64,000 nt of DNA from NCBI GenBank assembly GCA_001584585.1, contig LSYV01000005.1, positions 360,936-424,935 of the forward strand, in the 5' to 3' direction. Positions 21,628 to 33,287 of the stretch are shown in pieces. The first letter of the stretch is position 1. Every line of letters starts with the position of its first letter. Origin of the DNA: Gonium pectorale. Its lineage: Eukaryota; Chlorophyta; Chlorophyceae; Chlamydomonadales; Volvocaceae. The notes beneath the pieces are model-generated. The model did not search any database. It was not told the DNA's origin and saw only the letters and a list, made by a program, of their open reading frames with translations. Made by a program: the position numbers and the translations under genes.

Positions 21628-24600
21628 ATGCGCCGTGGCTTCGTCAACGGGGCGCTTCTTGTGCTCCTGGCCCTGTCATCATGGCCCTCAAATGACACGG
21701 GCGCAGCGGCCCGGCATGCTGATGGACCACGCCGAACGGTTGGTATCTCAGCATGTGCAGATACGGGTATGTCTGCTCTCTCTCTCCGTAACACGCGCCT
21801 GCGGTTGGGGGTAGGGGTAGGGGCACGACCGGGGTTTCGATGGGCTAGAGCCTCACCTTCCCAAGGGCGGTGGTTTAAGCGCGTGCGTCAACGCTAGGAC
21901 CTTCGCGCGAGCGACGGGCCAAGCAGCGCCGGCCGGGGCCAGTCTCAGTCGCCAGGGATGCACTTAACAGAATGCCGCACCTTCTCGTTGGTATCTGGCA
22001 CTTAGGCATTGCGCCCAAGCGATTAAGCACTTCCAAACGACGCAATTACCACCCGCCACACATAGTCCCATGGCTTGGCCCGCGCTGCCCCTGCCCTACC
22101 CTGCCTTGCCTCCTCCTGTTCCCGCCTCAGCGGCGCTTGCCGGACGCCGCTGTTCCCATCAATCTGTACGAGCTGATGGGGCCAGACGCCTACGCGCGAG
22201 GAGTCATATGGCAGGTGCGGATCCGCTCTTTGGGGGCCCCAGTTTCCTCGTCCGTACCAGCCCTTGCTTGTTGTCGTATGGAAGCGCGCGGGCGCGGCAA
22301 ACACAACCCCAACGCCTGGGCATCTGGTCTGCATGGCGCTCCCGATTTCCTTAGCATATTGAACGCCCTTGCTCGCCTGCTTGCGGGTTGGGCTCCCTCC
22401 CTCGCCTGCCCGCCCCCTGCCCCTGGCCTTACCTGGCTGTGCCCACAGCCCATGGAGTGTTTTCCGCCGCTGAGCGAGGTGGTGGTGGGGGACGCCAGCG
22501 GGGCGGCCAAGGCGGCCCGGCAGGCCAACGTGGACCGGCTGGAGGCCATGTTGCTGCAGGTGGGCACGATTAGGCCTGGAGGCCGGGGCAGGCAGGTGGG
22601 CGAATGCATTCCGCGGGGACCCGGGAGCATGGCGTAGCCGCCCAGAACTCGGCTCGTGGAATCAGCAGCGAGATGGATTGGCAGGAGGGCAGGATGGCAC
22701 CTTCAGTGCTGCTGAGTGGGTGTGGTCGAGCCCACGGCCTGGCGGGTGACTACCCGCCAGGTGAGGACCATAACCCGCTCCCCCACCCCAATATTCGCAA
22801 TTCGTCCATGGCCCCCCCGGCTTTGACGGACTTGTAGCCTGTAACCTGACACGCTCAGGGTGCATGGCTACGCAGCGGGGCTCACTGGGGCGTGGAGGCG
22901 GTTGAGGGCTGTGTCAGCCGGGGCGTGCGGTGTGCAACTGCGCCGTGCCTGGTGCAGTCGCGCATGGCCGCCCCGGAGCAGCTGCTGGCTCTTGCCCGGG
23001 CGACACCCAACCTGATCGCGACCATGCCGTCCCCTGCCATGCTTGCAACCCGCTTGCAACAGGACCTGCGGCAGGCGCTGTCTGAGGTGGCCGGCGTGGA
23101 GCTGAAGGTGGGCCCGCTTGGAACTTGCCAGGAGGCAGTAATCGCTACGCGGCGGGGTACGCACGACCAAGCGGTGAAGATACCGGTAGTCCCCGCATTG
23201 GACTTCGAGCGCCTCGCTTTGCTGCAGCTCATGTGTCTACGGGGCGTTCTTCCGAGGCAAAGCGCACGGCACCTCCCTCTTGCCGGCCCCGCCTGCGAGC
23301 CCCGCGCCCCCGCACCGTCGTGCCATGGGCCTCGGCCCTCTCCCGCCCTCGAGCTTGCCTGGGCCCGCCGCCCCCATACCCCCTTGTCGACGCAGGCCGT
23401 GGACCGCAACAGCAGCATCGTGGACTTCCTGTCCCCCGCTGGCGCTGCCGCTGCGGACGCGGTGCCTGTGGAGAGCGGCGGCCGGGGGTACAGGCACAGG
23501 GCGCTGCGGCGGCCGTCGGGTGACCCGCGCTACTGGGCCTGGCTGCGGCGGATGAGCGTCGTGGCGCTGTCGTACACTGCCTATGCCCGGGACTCGGGCA
23601 GCGGCACCGCCTCAATGGCTTGCCTTAATGACACGATTGCGGGTGGGGTTGTGGGTTGGCGGCTGGGGTTCAGGGTTGGGGAGTGGGGTTTAGGACCGGT
23701 TGCTGGAGGTTCGGGTGGGTGACGGGGGCATGCAAAGGGGGGCATCATTGCGGGTGTGGGTTAGGGTTGCGAGTGGTTCGGGGCGGCGGGGCCTAGCTCA
23801 GCTGGGGGGGTGATGTGTGCGTGGGCGGGTGGATCGTAGCCATGCCGGTCCAAGGGTGTCCTGGGCTGCGTACCCAGGCCTTTGACGTGACAAATTGCTT
23901 TGTTCCGCGGCATCTATTCCGTCTTCGAACCCAGATGGGAGGAATACGGCACGCCGCTCGGGCCATTCGCCTCCGCACCGCCCCGCAGCTCCACGCGCGC
24001 TGGCTATGGGTGAGGCACCATAACGACGCTGCGCCCCGCTGCCCGCCGCCCGACCCCACGGCAGGTCTGGTGGGCTCAGTAGGGCAGGTGCCCGGCGTGG
24101 ACTGCACGAATGCCTCGTCGGTACTACAACACATGGGTCTGTTCACCGACGCCGCCGTACGACTGGACACACTAATACAGCGGGTCATCCGGGACCCTGG
24201 GTGGTGCAGCGTCTGGCCCGTGTACGAGCCGTACGGAGTGTGGCTCAAGCGGGTGAGTACGGGAGGCACCAACGTGTCAGGGAGTGCCGACCCACGGGTC
24301 CGCGGAAGCAGTGGCGTCAGCCAGGGCCTTGAGCTGCGGGTACAGTATGGACTGACGTAAATTTAGCATTGTCTTAAGAGTTGATCAACCTTGCGTGGCG
24401 CGATTACGTGATGCGGTCACGGCCACGGCAGGAGCGCATGATGAGCCGGCGGCCCGGCGACCAGCGCTTCCGCTTCGACAACCGCCACAAGGACCGCGTG
24501 GTGTTCCTGTTCGACATTCTGTACGAGTCGGAGTACGCCTTCAAGAAGCAGCACTGGCTGGGGGCCGCTGTGCAGCAGGTGGGGGTGCGGTCATGGGGGG

Positions 24601-26372
24601 CAGGGCGGGGTGGAGCGGGGTAGCCGTGCCGTGCTGGTAGCTCTCATGTTGACTCCTGTCGTACAGGGGCGCCGGGTTTAAGAGAAGCCCGGGATGGGGG
24701 AGTGCACGTCGGACAGACGCTCGCGAGGGGCGAGGGGATGGACAGGTGCCTGCGAGTCGCAGTGCTTTTAGCTCCTTCGGAGAGTGAACTCCGCCGCGCT
24801 GTTCCTCCGCTACTGATCAGTGACACGCCTGGCTGTCTCCACGTCTCACCCTGTCCAACTGCTCCTCCACCCCGCCCCAGAACCCGTTCGACATGTACGC
24901 CATCATGGACATCATACACAACGTGCAGCCGGACCTGGTGGTGGAGACGGGTGCGGGGGGGCGGGCGGGCGGGCAGGGGGCGGTGACAGGATGTATACAC
25001 CGGTTGTGCAACTGCACTGTTCGCATCTCTTAACACGCACCGGCTCGGGTGTACAGCCCTTCCCCTGCCTCCCTGCCCCATCGCTGGCCGCCCTGCCCCA
25101 TCGTTCCCTCTCCTATCCTCCAGATTATTGTTATTCATGCCCTTAGCCCTTGAAAGCCCATCCCCCCTCCCCCCCGTCCTCTGGTCGCAGGCACGGCCAA
25201 CGGCGGCAGTGCGCTCATGTGGGCAAGCATGATGGAGCTGACGCGGCCAGGCAGCGGAAGGGTCGTCACCGTCGACGTCAACGAACCCAAGTTTGCGGAG
25301 AGCTGGGGCGGCCAGAGTTCCAAGGACCCCACCAACCACACCCTGTGGTCCAAGTACGTCACTTTCATCAAGGTAAGCTGCTTTGAGGGATGTCTGATAC
25401 AGGCCTGGTCATCACTGGTGGCACGGCACAGCCATGCTGATGACACGTTTCGTGCCCCTGTCCCCTTGTGCACCGCCACTTATCAAGTGCCCGGTGGGCT
25501 TCCGCAAGGACACGCATGCTTGGCTGCCCCTGCCTCAGCTGCTTCTCGTTTCCGGCCACCGTTGGTTCCCATAAGACCACATCTGCCCCTCCGCCCACCC
25601 CTGTCCCTGCACCTCCGCCTCCGCCGCCCGCCTGGCTCGCCCCCCGGCCGCCGCAGGGCTCCACGCTGGACGGCAAGGTGCTGGAGACGGTCCGCTCCGC
25701 TGCGTCGGCCGCCAAGTCGGTTGTGGTGCTGCTTGACAGTGACCACACGGAGCACCACGTGGAGGTGGGGCCGGGAGGTGGGACGAGGGCGGAGCGGGGA
25801 GGAGGGCGTGATAAGGGGCGAAGGGCTAGGACAGGGAGAGGGGTTGTGATGGCAAGGGCTCAGGTCCGCGAGAGCAGGTTGCTGCGTAACATATCATGCC
25901 TGCGGCCGTGGTATCCTCAGGCTGCGGCAGCGGGGCTTAGGATGCGGCCGCCCCCCGCCTGTGCCACCCACGTGCGACATGCCGTGACACCACTCTCAGA
26001 GCCCCCCGCCACGCCCTCCTGCAGCTCGAGGCCAAAGCGTACTGTCCGCTGGTGAGCGAGGGCAGCTATTGCATCGTGCAGGACACCAAGCTCAGCAGGT
26101 TCAGCGCAGTGGGAGGGCCCGCGACCGCCATCCAGCGCTTCCTCGAGTCTACAAACGAGTTTGTTGTTGACCGGGACCGAGAACCCTTCTACACGCAACA
26201 TGTGGGTGGCTACCTGCGACGGGTCAAACCCGGCACTGGCGGTGCTGCGGCCGGAGCGGCCACTGGAGTGGGTGCGGCACGGCAGCTGCTGGCAGAGGCT
26301 GCGGGGGCACAGCGGCCCGGCCGTCTGCGATATCGGAGCCGGAGGTTGCGCAGGCGGGGCAGCAACCGCTGA
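21628..26372 (+). CDS. CmcI / rhamnosyl O-methyltransferase family protein, tandem copy 2
   Basis: Eleven exons: 21628-21738 (donor uncertain), 22131-22214, 22449-22559, 23063-23107, 23396-23642, 24065-24252, 24432-24578, 24881-24950, 25191-25372, 25657-25764 and 26025-26372, giving about 546 residues. Exon order and phases match copy 1. The leader MRRGFVNGALLVLLAL is hydrophobic. The unassigned N-terminal module keeps RRLPDAAVPINLYELMGPDA, PMECFPPL, VPGVDCTNASSVL and RDPGWCSVWPVYEPYGVWLK. The CmcI domain keeps ETGTANGGSALMWAS, LLDSDHTEHHVE and SEGSYCIVQDTKLSRF, so it is probably active. Exons 7-10 and intron 8 are nearly identical to copy 1. The tail RLRYRSRRLRRRGSNR is Arg-rich as in copy 1. 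Sugar or secondary-metabolite O-methylation in the secretory pathway is an inference. Confidence 0.83.
23640..23785 (+). repeat. G-rich, telomere-like tract in CmcI copy 2 intron 5
   Basis: Repeated GGGGTT and GGGT units occur, including GGGTTAGGG at 23758-23766. The tract lies wholly within an intron and could form G-quadruplexes on the coding strand. Confidence 0.5.
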
Positions 26373-27759
26373 CGAGTGAAACCGTGTTAGGAGCTGCACC
26401 CGACGCTTTCGGTGGTGCAATTGATTGGGAGTGCAATGTTGTACGTGGATCCTTGTCTCGCTGGATGCGATGAACGTGTGTGCGCGGGCCAGCACTGCTC
26501 CACCTGTGCGCGGGCCAGCACTGCTCCACCAGTGTGGTGACCGCATCGCAGCGGGACTGACGACGTGTTGGCGCTTAACTGGGAGTCCAGTGATGTCATG
26601 TGCGGGCGCGTGGCCGGGTGCGGCCGGGACAGCGCCGCGCTAAGGAATGAGTTTGTTAGCCCGGATGAGGGTGGTGTGACAGTTGTGTGTCTGGTTAGCC
26701 GATCCAGACGTGCCGGGCCGACCACACAAACGCCTGGTCGGGCTGCCTTCGGTCCGGCGCCCCCATAGGGCTCGTCCCACTCGTTCTGCGCTTGCGGAGG
26801 ATTGTCGTGCCGTATGGATCCCGTGCCGTCTGGGATTCAGTTTCGGCTCAGCCAACATGGTCACGTTGCGTGTGCAGGGCGTCTCGCGTGACGGAGAAGC
26901 GCCCGAAACAACATGGGTTTGTGTGCCGGTTCAATGCGGCGCGCGGGCATGGCCTCGTGGTGAGGGGGTCAGGCTAGATCTGGGGTGCTAAACCTGTGCA
27001 CCGTACACCATTTACACACACCCAAAGTTAGTCTGTGCTAAGAGCGGGTTCGACCATGTTCGACAGTTTCTTGTGTCCTGTTGCCCCCACAAGGACTCTG
27101 GGTGGCTGGGCCATGGCCTCAGACGGCCTCAGCGCTCTTGCGCATTTAAGATTTGCTTTAAGGGTTCTCCTGTGCAGGTTCTCCTCTTTTCATCCTGTCA
27201 TAACGTTCCCGCTGGCTTCTCTACGAAATGTAATGCCGTACATGTATGCCCTTAACTCAATGCATATCATGCGCGTCACAGCAGGGCCGGCTGAGCCATG
27301 CAATAGCCCGTCTCGGGCGGCCCAAGACACAGCTGCAATGCTTTCAAGGAACTCAAATACATGCGAGCGTGGCCAACCCTAACCGTGTCATCGCCAGGTC
27401 ATCGCGCAGGTGGTGCTGCTGACGCGGAGGAGGCTGGTCGACACAGGGCGGTCGATACAGGGTAGAAACCCAAGCCCCGCATTTCACCCCAAAGGTCACC
27501 AACCGTAGATGTGATGCCGGTCGGGCAGCCCGCAGCCATACGCTTCCCTGATGTACAACTTCCCTGAATACTACGCGTATAGTTGTATAGCTTTGTCAAG
27601 GAGCAGAGCGGGACTTGCGCAGATTTTGAAGCACGAAGTTTAGGCAGACGGGACAATGCGGTTCGGGCACAGTTCATAGGTTCCACGAAGGTTGCTGGAT
27701 TTATCGTTTAAATGCATCAAGATACCTACGGCTGATCGACAGCGAAGTTTCAACCCGCT
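26373..27759. other. Spacer between CmcI copies 2 and 3
   Basis: About 1.4 kb without a supported gene. It contains a 26-base tandem duplication at 26479-26530 and a TGTAA at 27229-27233. Promoter elements for copy 3 should lie in the right part, which is more AT-rich. Confidence 0.4.
26479..26530 (+). repeat. Perfect 26-base direct tandem repeat, two units
   Basis: The unit beginning TGTGCGCGGGCCAGCACTGC and ending TCCACC occupies 26479-26504 and again 26505-26530 with no mismatch. Confidence 0.85.
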
Positions 27760-30700
27760 ATGACTACAACCCGCTGGCTAGTTCTATGCGTAACCTTCAT
27801 TCTTGTGGCGTACTATACAATCGCTGATGCCACGGAGGCTGTCGCTGGACGCAGCGGCAAAGCCGTGAGTCGGTCGCCATGACCTGATGTGTCGGGCTTG
27901 TCGACCCCGGACTGGCGGTTGACCTTGACGGGGCACGGGGTCCGTCTGGGGCCCACACTTTGTTCTGCAGGACCGCCTGCAGCGCCACCTGCCAGACAGC
28001 GTTGTGGCGGTCAACTTGTATGAGCTGCTGGGCCCATCCTCTTACACCAGAGGGGTGGTGTGGGAGGTACGCGGGGTTGGGGGGAGGGGGTTGACTGCAG
28101 CGCGGACCCCTGTCCTATCGTGTGCACACCGACTGTCTGCTCCATATCGTGGATCCTGTAATGCTTAAGGCCTCCCAGAACGTCGTCCACGGCCTGCCCC
28201 CTTGCCTCCGCCGCAGCCTATGGCCTGCCACGACCCGGTGAGCAAGGTGGGAGAGCACCACACGGAGGCGAGGCTGGTGGAGCTGGAGGAAATGCTCACG
28301 CGGGTGCGCACGGACCGGTACGGCACGCGGGGGACCGGTACGACCCCGCCGGCTCGCCAGGCCGTCGTGCCGCACTATTATGCATGCGTATTGTGCATGC
28401 TTCCTGCAGCACGCACACAGCCGGTTGCTAGCTGCGCTCGCGGTAGCTCAGCAGAGTGTAGGCGGCTAGTGTGCACAAACAGGGAGAGTTTGGGACGAGC
28501 ATGGCGACTGAACTGGGCGGGCACCTCCGGCGCGGAGTCCGGGCAGGGGACACGTGCCGACCCGGGCGGGCTAGGGGCGCCACGTGACGCGCAGTCGGCC
28601 ATGTGGGCGGCCGCAGCGCGCCTACTCGCCCGGGATCGCGGAGCGTACCTTGTCCGATATCCGTACATCCGCACCTCGGGGCCCTGTGGCCGCCACCGAG
28701 CCCACAGGACCTCGCCAATCAGGCTTCAACGGATGTGTGCGGAATGGGCCTCTGGCTTCTCTTCTGAGAACTCCTCCAACCACAATGACCTGTCATACAT
28801 CGCAGGACCTGCTGTCAGCGCTGAGTCGGGCCTTGAGCATTCCAGTGGAGGTGAGCGCATGGGGCCGGGTTATGGGTCCTCCTAGGGCACGGCGGCCGGT
28901 TTGTCGGGGGCCGGATTTTCCCCGTGGGCCAATGCACGGGGCCCTGATGGACGGCGTGCTTGGATTCCGCTTGCTGGGTCCCGTGCCAGCAGCCGTCGAG
29001 CCGCAGATGCCTTGCCACGGCCGGTGCAGGAGGGCGCCGTACGCGTTGGTGGGTGCGACGGCTGTGTCGCAGCCTTATCCTCTTTATTTGCACAAATCCA
29101 GTGTGTGCGCTGGCACCGCCGTTCTTGTATTTCTGTACGGTACCCGCCTGGGAACTGCGGGACGCATCCGCCCTAAGCGAAAGCGCTCGCCCAGTCCGCT
29201 CCTACCTTCCCATGCATCCCTCGCCGCCCCTCCACATCCTTCCTTCCAACGCTCGTGTCACCCTCCCCCACCGTCCTCCCCCACCCTCGCAGGTCCTGAC
29301 GCCAGCCTCCAGCTTCCCCTCCGCCCTGGGTATCTCAGGCCTGAGCCAGGCGCTGCTGGCCACCAGCCCACGCTACGCCCGCGCGGCACTGCGGCGACTG
29401 AGCGGCGACCCGCGGTACTGGTCCTGGATGCGGGAGCTGAGCGCCGTGGTGCTGCGGTACACCCCCATCAAGGAGGAACTGAGCGGGGGCCACATCTGGC
29501 GCACGGTCTGCGCCAGCGACCGGACCAGGGGTAAGGCTGGGCGGGTTGGGGAGCCGGGGGCGCCTCCGCCACCTTGCAGCCGGCTTGCCCATGCCCATTC
29601 CCCTGCCTGGCGGCACTTAATCGCCCGCAAGCCTGCCGCCGCGCCCCGGCCGCCCTCCTGGGCCTCGGCCCCCGGCTCTTTCAGTGCTGCTGAGAGCTCA
29701 TGGAGAGTTGGGGACTGGGCAGCTTGCTGCTGTTACAACCTCCTTTCCCGCTCCCTCTCCCCTCTCCTTTGCCTGTTTTGCACTGCCCTTACCCAGCTCC
29801 TGACCCCAGGCCCGGCCCGTCGCCCGCCTCCGCTAGCCTGAGCTTGCATCTAGCAGGCTGAGCTGCCCTCAACCCTGCACCTGCACCGCACAGAGCTGTT
29901 AAGGACCCGGTCATATCCGCTGGAGGGCTTGGACTGCGACAGCGCCAGCTCGGTGGTGGCGGCCGGGGGGCTGTTCCCAGACGCCGAGCTGCCGGTTGCG
30001 ACGGTGGCGCGGCGCGTTATCCGGGAGACGGGCTGGTGCAGCATGCACCCGCAGTACGACCCGTACGGGGTTTGGCTCAAGAAGGTACAGTGTACGGCAT
30101 GGGCTAGTCGTTGTATGGTCTGCGGTGCCCTGTGTGTGGAGCGGTGTGGTGGTGGTGTGGTGTGGTGTGGTGTGGTGCCGTGTGCACGGCCTTACGTGGG
30201 TGCCTGCGGCGGCGGTTGGATGTTGGGTGGGGGCGCCTCGCGGGCGGACATGCTACCCCTGCCTAAGGGAGTCCGGGTGGGCGGGGTTGTGGTTCGGGCG
30301 TGCAGCTGCGAAGGAGCCGGCGCAGCGGTGGGGTACTCCCTTGTCCTTGTGCACATGTTGCCGTGGCTGGGCTGACACCCGCTAGAAGTGCTGGGAGCAG
30401 GCACACGTGGGCTGGCGTTCCTGTGCGCCTAACAACACCGCAGGTTTACCATGTACGGCGGCGCCATCGCGAGGGGGACGTCTGTCCTGCCATGAATAGG
30501 TTGTCCAAACACTGAAGCCAATGCCATGAGGTTGGCTGAGGGGTTTTGTGCGGTCCAGTTCCTGGCATGCCAGCTGACGCGTTGACGCACCCTGCTCGGC
30601 GCCTCCTCCGCCGCCACCTGTGCGACGCCAGGAGCGCATCCTTAAGCGGCAGCGAGCGGACGGCCCCGACGCAGATACAAAGGACCAGCGCGTGCAGCGC

Positions 30701-32585
30701 TTCCGCTTTGACAACCCGCACAAGGACCGCGTTGTGTTTCTGTTTGACCTGCTCTATGAGTCGGAACACGCCTTCAAAAACCAGCACTGGCTCGGCTCGG
30801 TGTCGCAACAGGTGGGGCCATGGAGGGAGCGGCCTTGGGTTGCGGTTCATGCGACGAGGATGTGGCCTGGGTTCCTGTAGGACACGCCGGGGCGTGTGGG
30901 CGGGGACCTGGCAGAGGCGACAGTCCGGTCGGTTGGGTACCGTATGAACGCAGTGCTGTGCCGAGCATGCGGATGGATGAAGCGGTGGGGACCAGTGAGC
31001 GGCAGTGCTTAGAGCCCGGAAATCACCACGTTCTTGCACACTTACCCCCCTACTGCCCTTCGCGTTCCCTCACCCCTGGTCCCAATGCCCCCCTCCCTCC
31101 CCCACCCCGCCCCAGAACCCGTTCGATATGTACGCCATCATGGACATCATCCACAACGTGCAGCCGGACCTGGTGGTGGAGACGGGTGCGGTGGGGCGGG
31201 CGGGCGGGCGGGGGCGGGATGCATATGCGCACACTTATAGACCAGCCCCCCCACACACGGCGTTGATTATTCCCTCCCTCTTTGCCCCATCGCTGACCGC
31301 ACTGCCCCATCTCTCGCTCCCTGCCCTCCCCTCGCCGACCACCGGTCGCAGGCACGGCCAACGGCGGCAGTGCGCTCATGTGGGCAAGCATGATGGAGCT
31401 GACCCGGCCGGGCAGCGGAAAGGTCATTACAATCGATCCAGTGAACCCGGCTGAGGCCCAGTGGGCGGGCAACCGCATCCGGGACCCGCGGGGACACCCC
31501 CTGTGGACCAAGTACGTCACATTCCTCATGGTAAGGCCCGCATACATGCCAAGGTTTCATCACACATCCATCATACGTGCACGTACGGCCCAAGAGACCT
31601 GAAGCAATCAGTGAACCGCCATGCAGCCAGCCGCGGCCCGCCCTCGCAGGCCTCTTCCACCGCTGACTCGGTTCTGCCTGCGCTGTCTCCCATGCCCGCC
31701 CGCTGCCTCCCCGCCCGCCCGCCCGCCCGTCGCAGGGCTCCTCCACCGACGACTCGGTGCTGTTCCGGGTCCGCTCCGCCGCCGGCGCCGCCTCTCGAGT
31801 GCTGGTGCTGCTCGACAGCCATCACACCGAGGCGCACGTAGAGGTGGGGCCGGACAGCGCAGAATGGGCGAGGAGGCAAGTGGAGGGAGATGGTGGCTGT
31901 GTGCACGCAAGGGCGGGGTCTGGATCGGCAAACAGGGTCTGCTGGCCGGGGGGAGTGAGCACCCACACCTTTGCACGTGTACCTCAACAAGGGTGGAAGG
32001 GAAGCAAGACCATCTGGCCGCGTGCCGTGCGAGCCATACATGCCGCACATTGCTTGCACAACTCGGTGGCTTTGTTCAATGCAAACTGGATGGTCACGTT
32101 GGGAGACGACGGCACAGGCGTCCCGGCGCACAAATACGACCCACGGGTCGGCCGAGGTCCCCCGTCCAGGCTTGGTGCACATACGTCCCAAACAATTAGC
32201 GACCTCGCTGCGCTCGGCGGCCCGCCGTAGCTTTGTGCTTTTCTGCTCAGACTGTCCTTGTGCATTGTCCAGGCTTGGTGCACATACGTCCCAAACGTTC
32301 TCCCACCGGCTGTGCCCTCCATGCCCCCGCACACCTCCCCTGCACGCACAGGGAGAGCTCCGGAACTACTGTCCGCTGGTGAGCGAGGGCAGCTACTGCA
32401 TCGTGCAGGACACCAAGCTCAGCAGATTCGGGCTAGTCGGGGGACCCGCCCCCGCCATCAGGTCGTTCCTGGCCTCCACTTCCGACTTTGCGGTCGACCG
32501 TGACCGCGAGCCGTTCTATACACAGCACGTGGGTGGATACCTGAAACGGGTGAAGGGCAGCTTCACCTCGCCAGGGGAGCACTGA
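27760..32585 (+). CDS. CmcI / rhamnosyl O-methyltransferase family protein, tandem copy 3
   Basis: Eleven exons: 27760-27864, 27971-28066, 28217-28303, 28806-28850, 29293-29530, 29894-30084, 30632-30811, 31116-31185, 31352-31530, 31736-31843 and 32352-32585, giving 510 residues. Intron phases are identical to copies 1 and 2, but the sequence is more diverged. The leader (RWLVLCVTFILVAYYTIA) is a signal peptide or membrane anchor. The N-terminal module keeps LPDSVVAVNLYELLGPSSYT, EGLDCDSASSVV, RETGWCSMHPQYDPYGVWLK and FRFDNPHKDRVVFLFDLLYE. The CmcI domain has ETGTANGGSALMWAS, VLLDSHHTEAHVE (His where copies 1 and 2 have Asp at the variable position) and SEGSYCIVQDTKLSRFG. The Arg-rich tail of the other copies is missing; the protein ends shortly after HVGGYLKRVKG. 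It is probably an enzyme of the same type with a different acceptor. Confidence 0.85.
30154..30176 (+). repeat. GTGTG-type microsatellite in CmcI copy 3 intron 6
   Basis: A GGTGT unit repeats several times within the intron. Confidence 0.7.
32164..32296 (+). repeat. 30-base direct repeat pair in CmcI copy 3 intron 10
   Basis: The 30-mer beginning GTCCAGGCTTGGTGCACATA occurs at 32164-32193 and again at 32267-32296 without mismatch. Both copies lie in the last intron. Confidence 0.85.
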
Positions 32586-33287
32586 CGTTTGGGGGCGGGA
32601 TTTCACAGGGGAGGGGTCAGGTTGATGACATGCGCGCTTAAGTGCAAACACAAGGACTGCGTAATGTTGGACGGCAGTGGGAATGCCTTCGAATCATCGG
32701 ACGTAATGACGCAAAAAGGGGACATGCCAAGTATACGAATGCCTTTATACGAATGCCTTTTCTGGATGCTTCGAAGGGCTGTGGCACGGCCAATACTTGC
32801 TCGATGTTCGGGTGACTGCGTCTTCTGCGTCTCTGCGTGCGTCTCAGTCCCGCGTCACCGAGTGATGCGGCGTCGTTACTGTAGATTGCGCGTATCTGCT
32901 GCCGACTGGCCGCAAGGCGCGCCGTAGCATATCTTTTCTTTATAGAACATATACAGATCCCCTATTTTGCGCGTCTGGCCTTTCTCGGACGTGCCGACGA
33001 CTGGGGCGGCGCCGCATGCGCCAGGGCGGGTCCTCTCCTTGGACCGTCCGCTGACCGTCCCTCACCCGCGCTCGCGGGCCAAGCGTAGCTCTGTCCTTCT
33101 CTGCATCATCTCGCCAAGAAGTACCGTATCGTGTAAAGCTGCGGCGGTTTATGTACCACTGCGTCTTGAGCCTCGTTCACGTCGCAAGTCGTTAGCGGGC
33201 GGGTTATCTGGCAATCGACCGCTGCAAGCAAACACGGTAACCCCGTGCTGCCACACATCCCAGCCCAGCGCAGCCAGTCGCAGCCGC
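32586..33287. other. Spacer between CmcI copy 3 and the sulfotransferase
   Basis: No gene is seen. A 14-base duplication (ATACGAATGCCTTT twice) lies near 32734-32761, and a TGTAA at 33132-33136. The TATA-like, AT-rich patch at 32930-32965 could belong to the sulfotransferase promoter. Confidence 0.35.
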
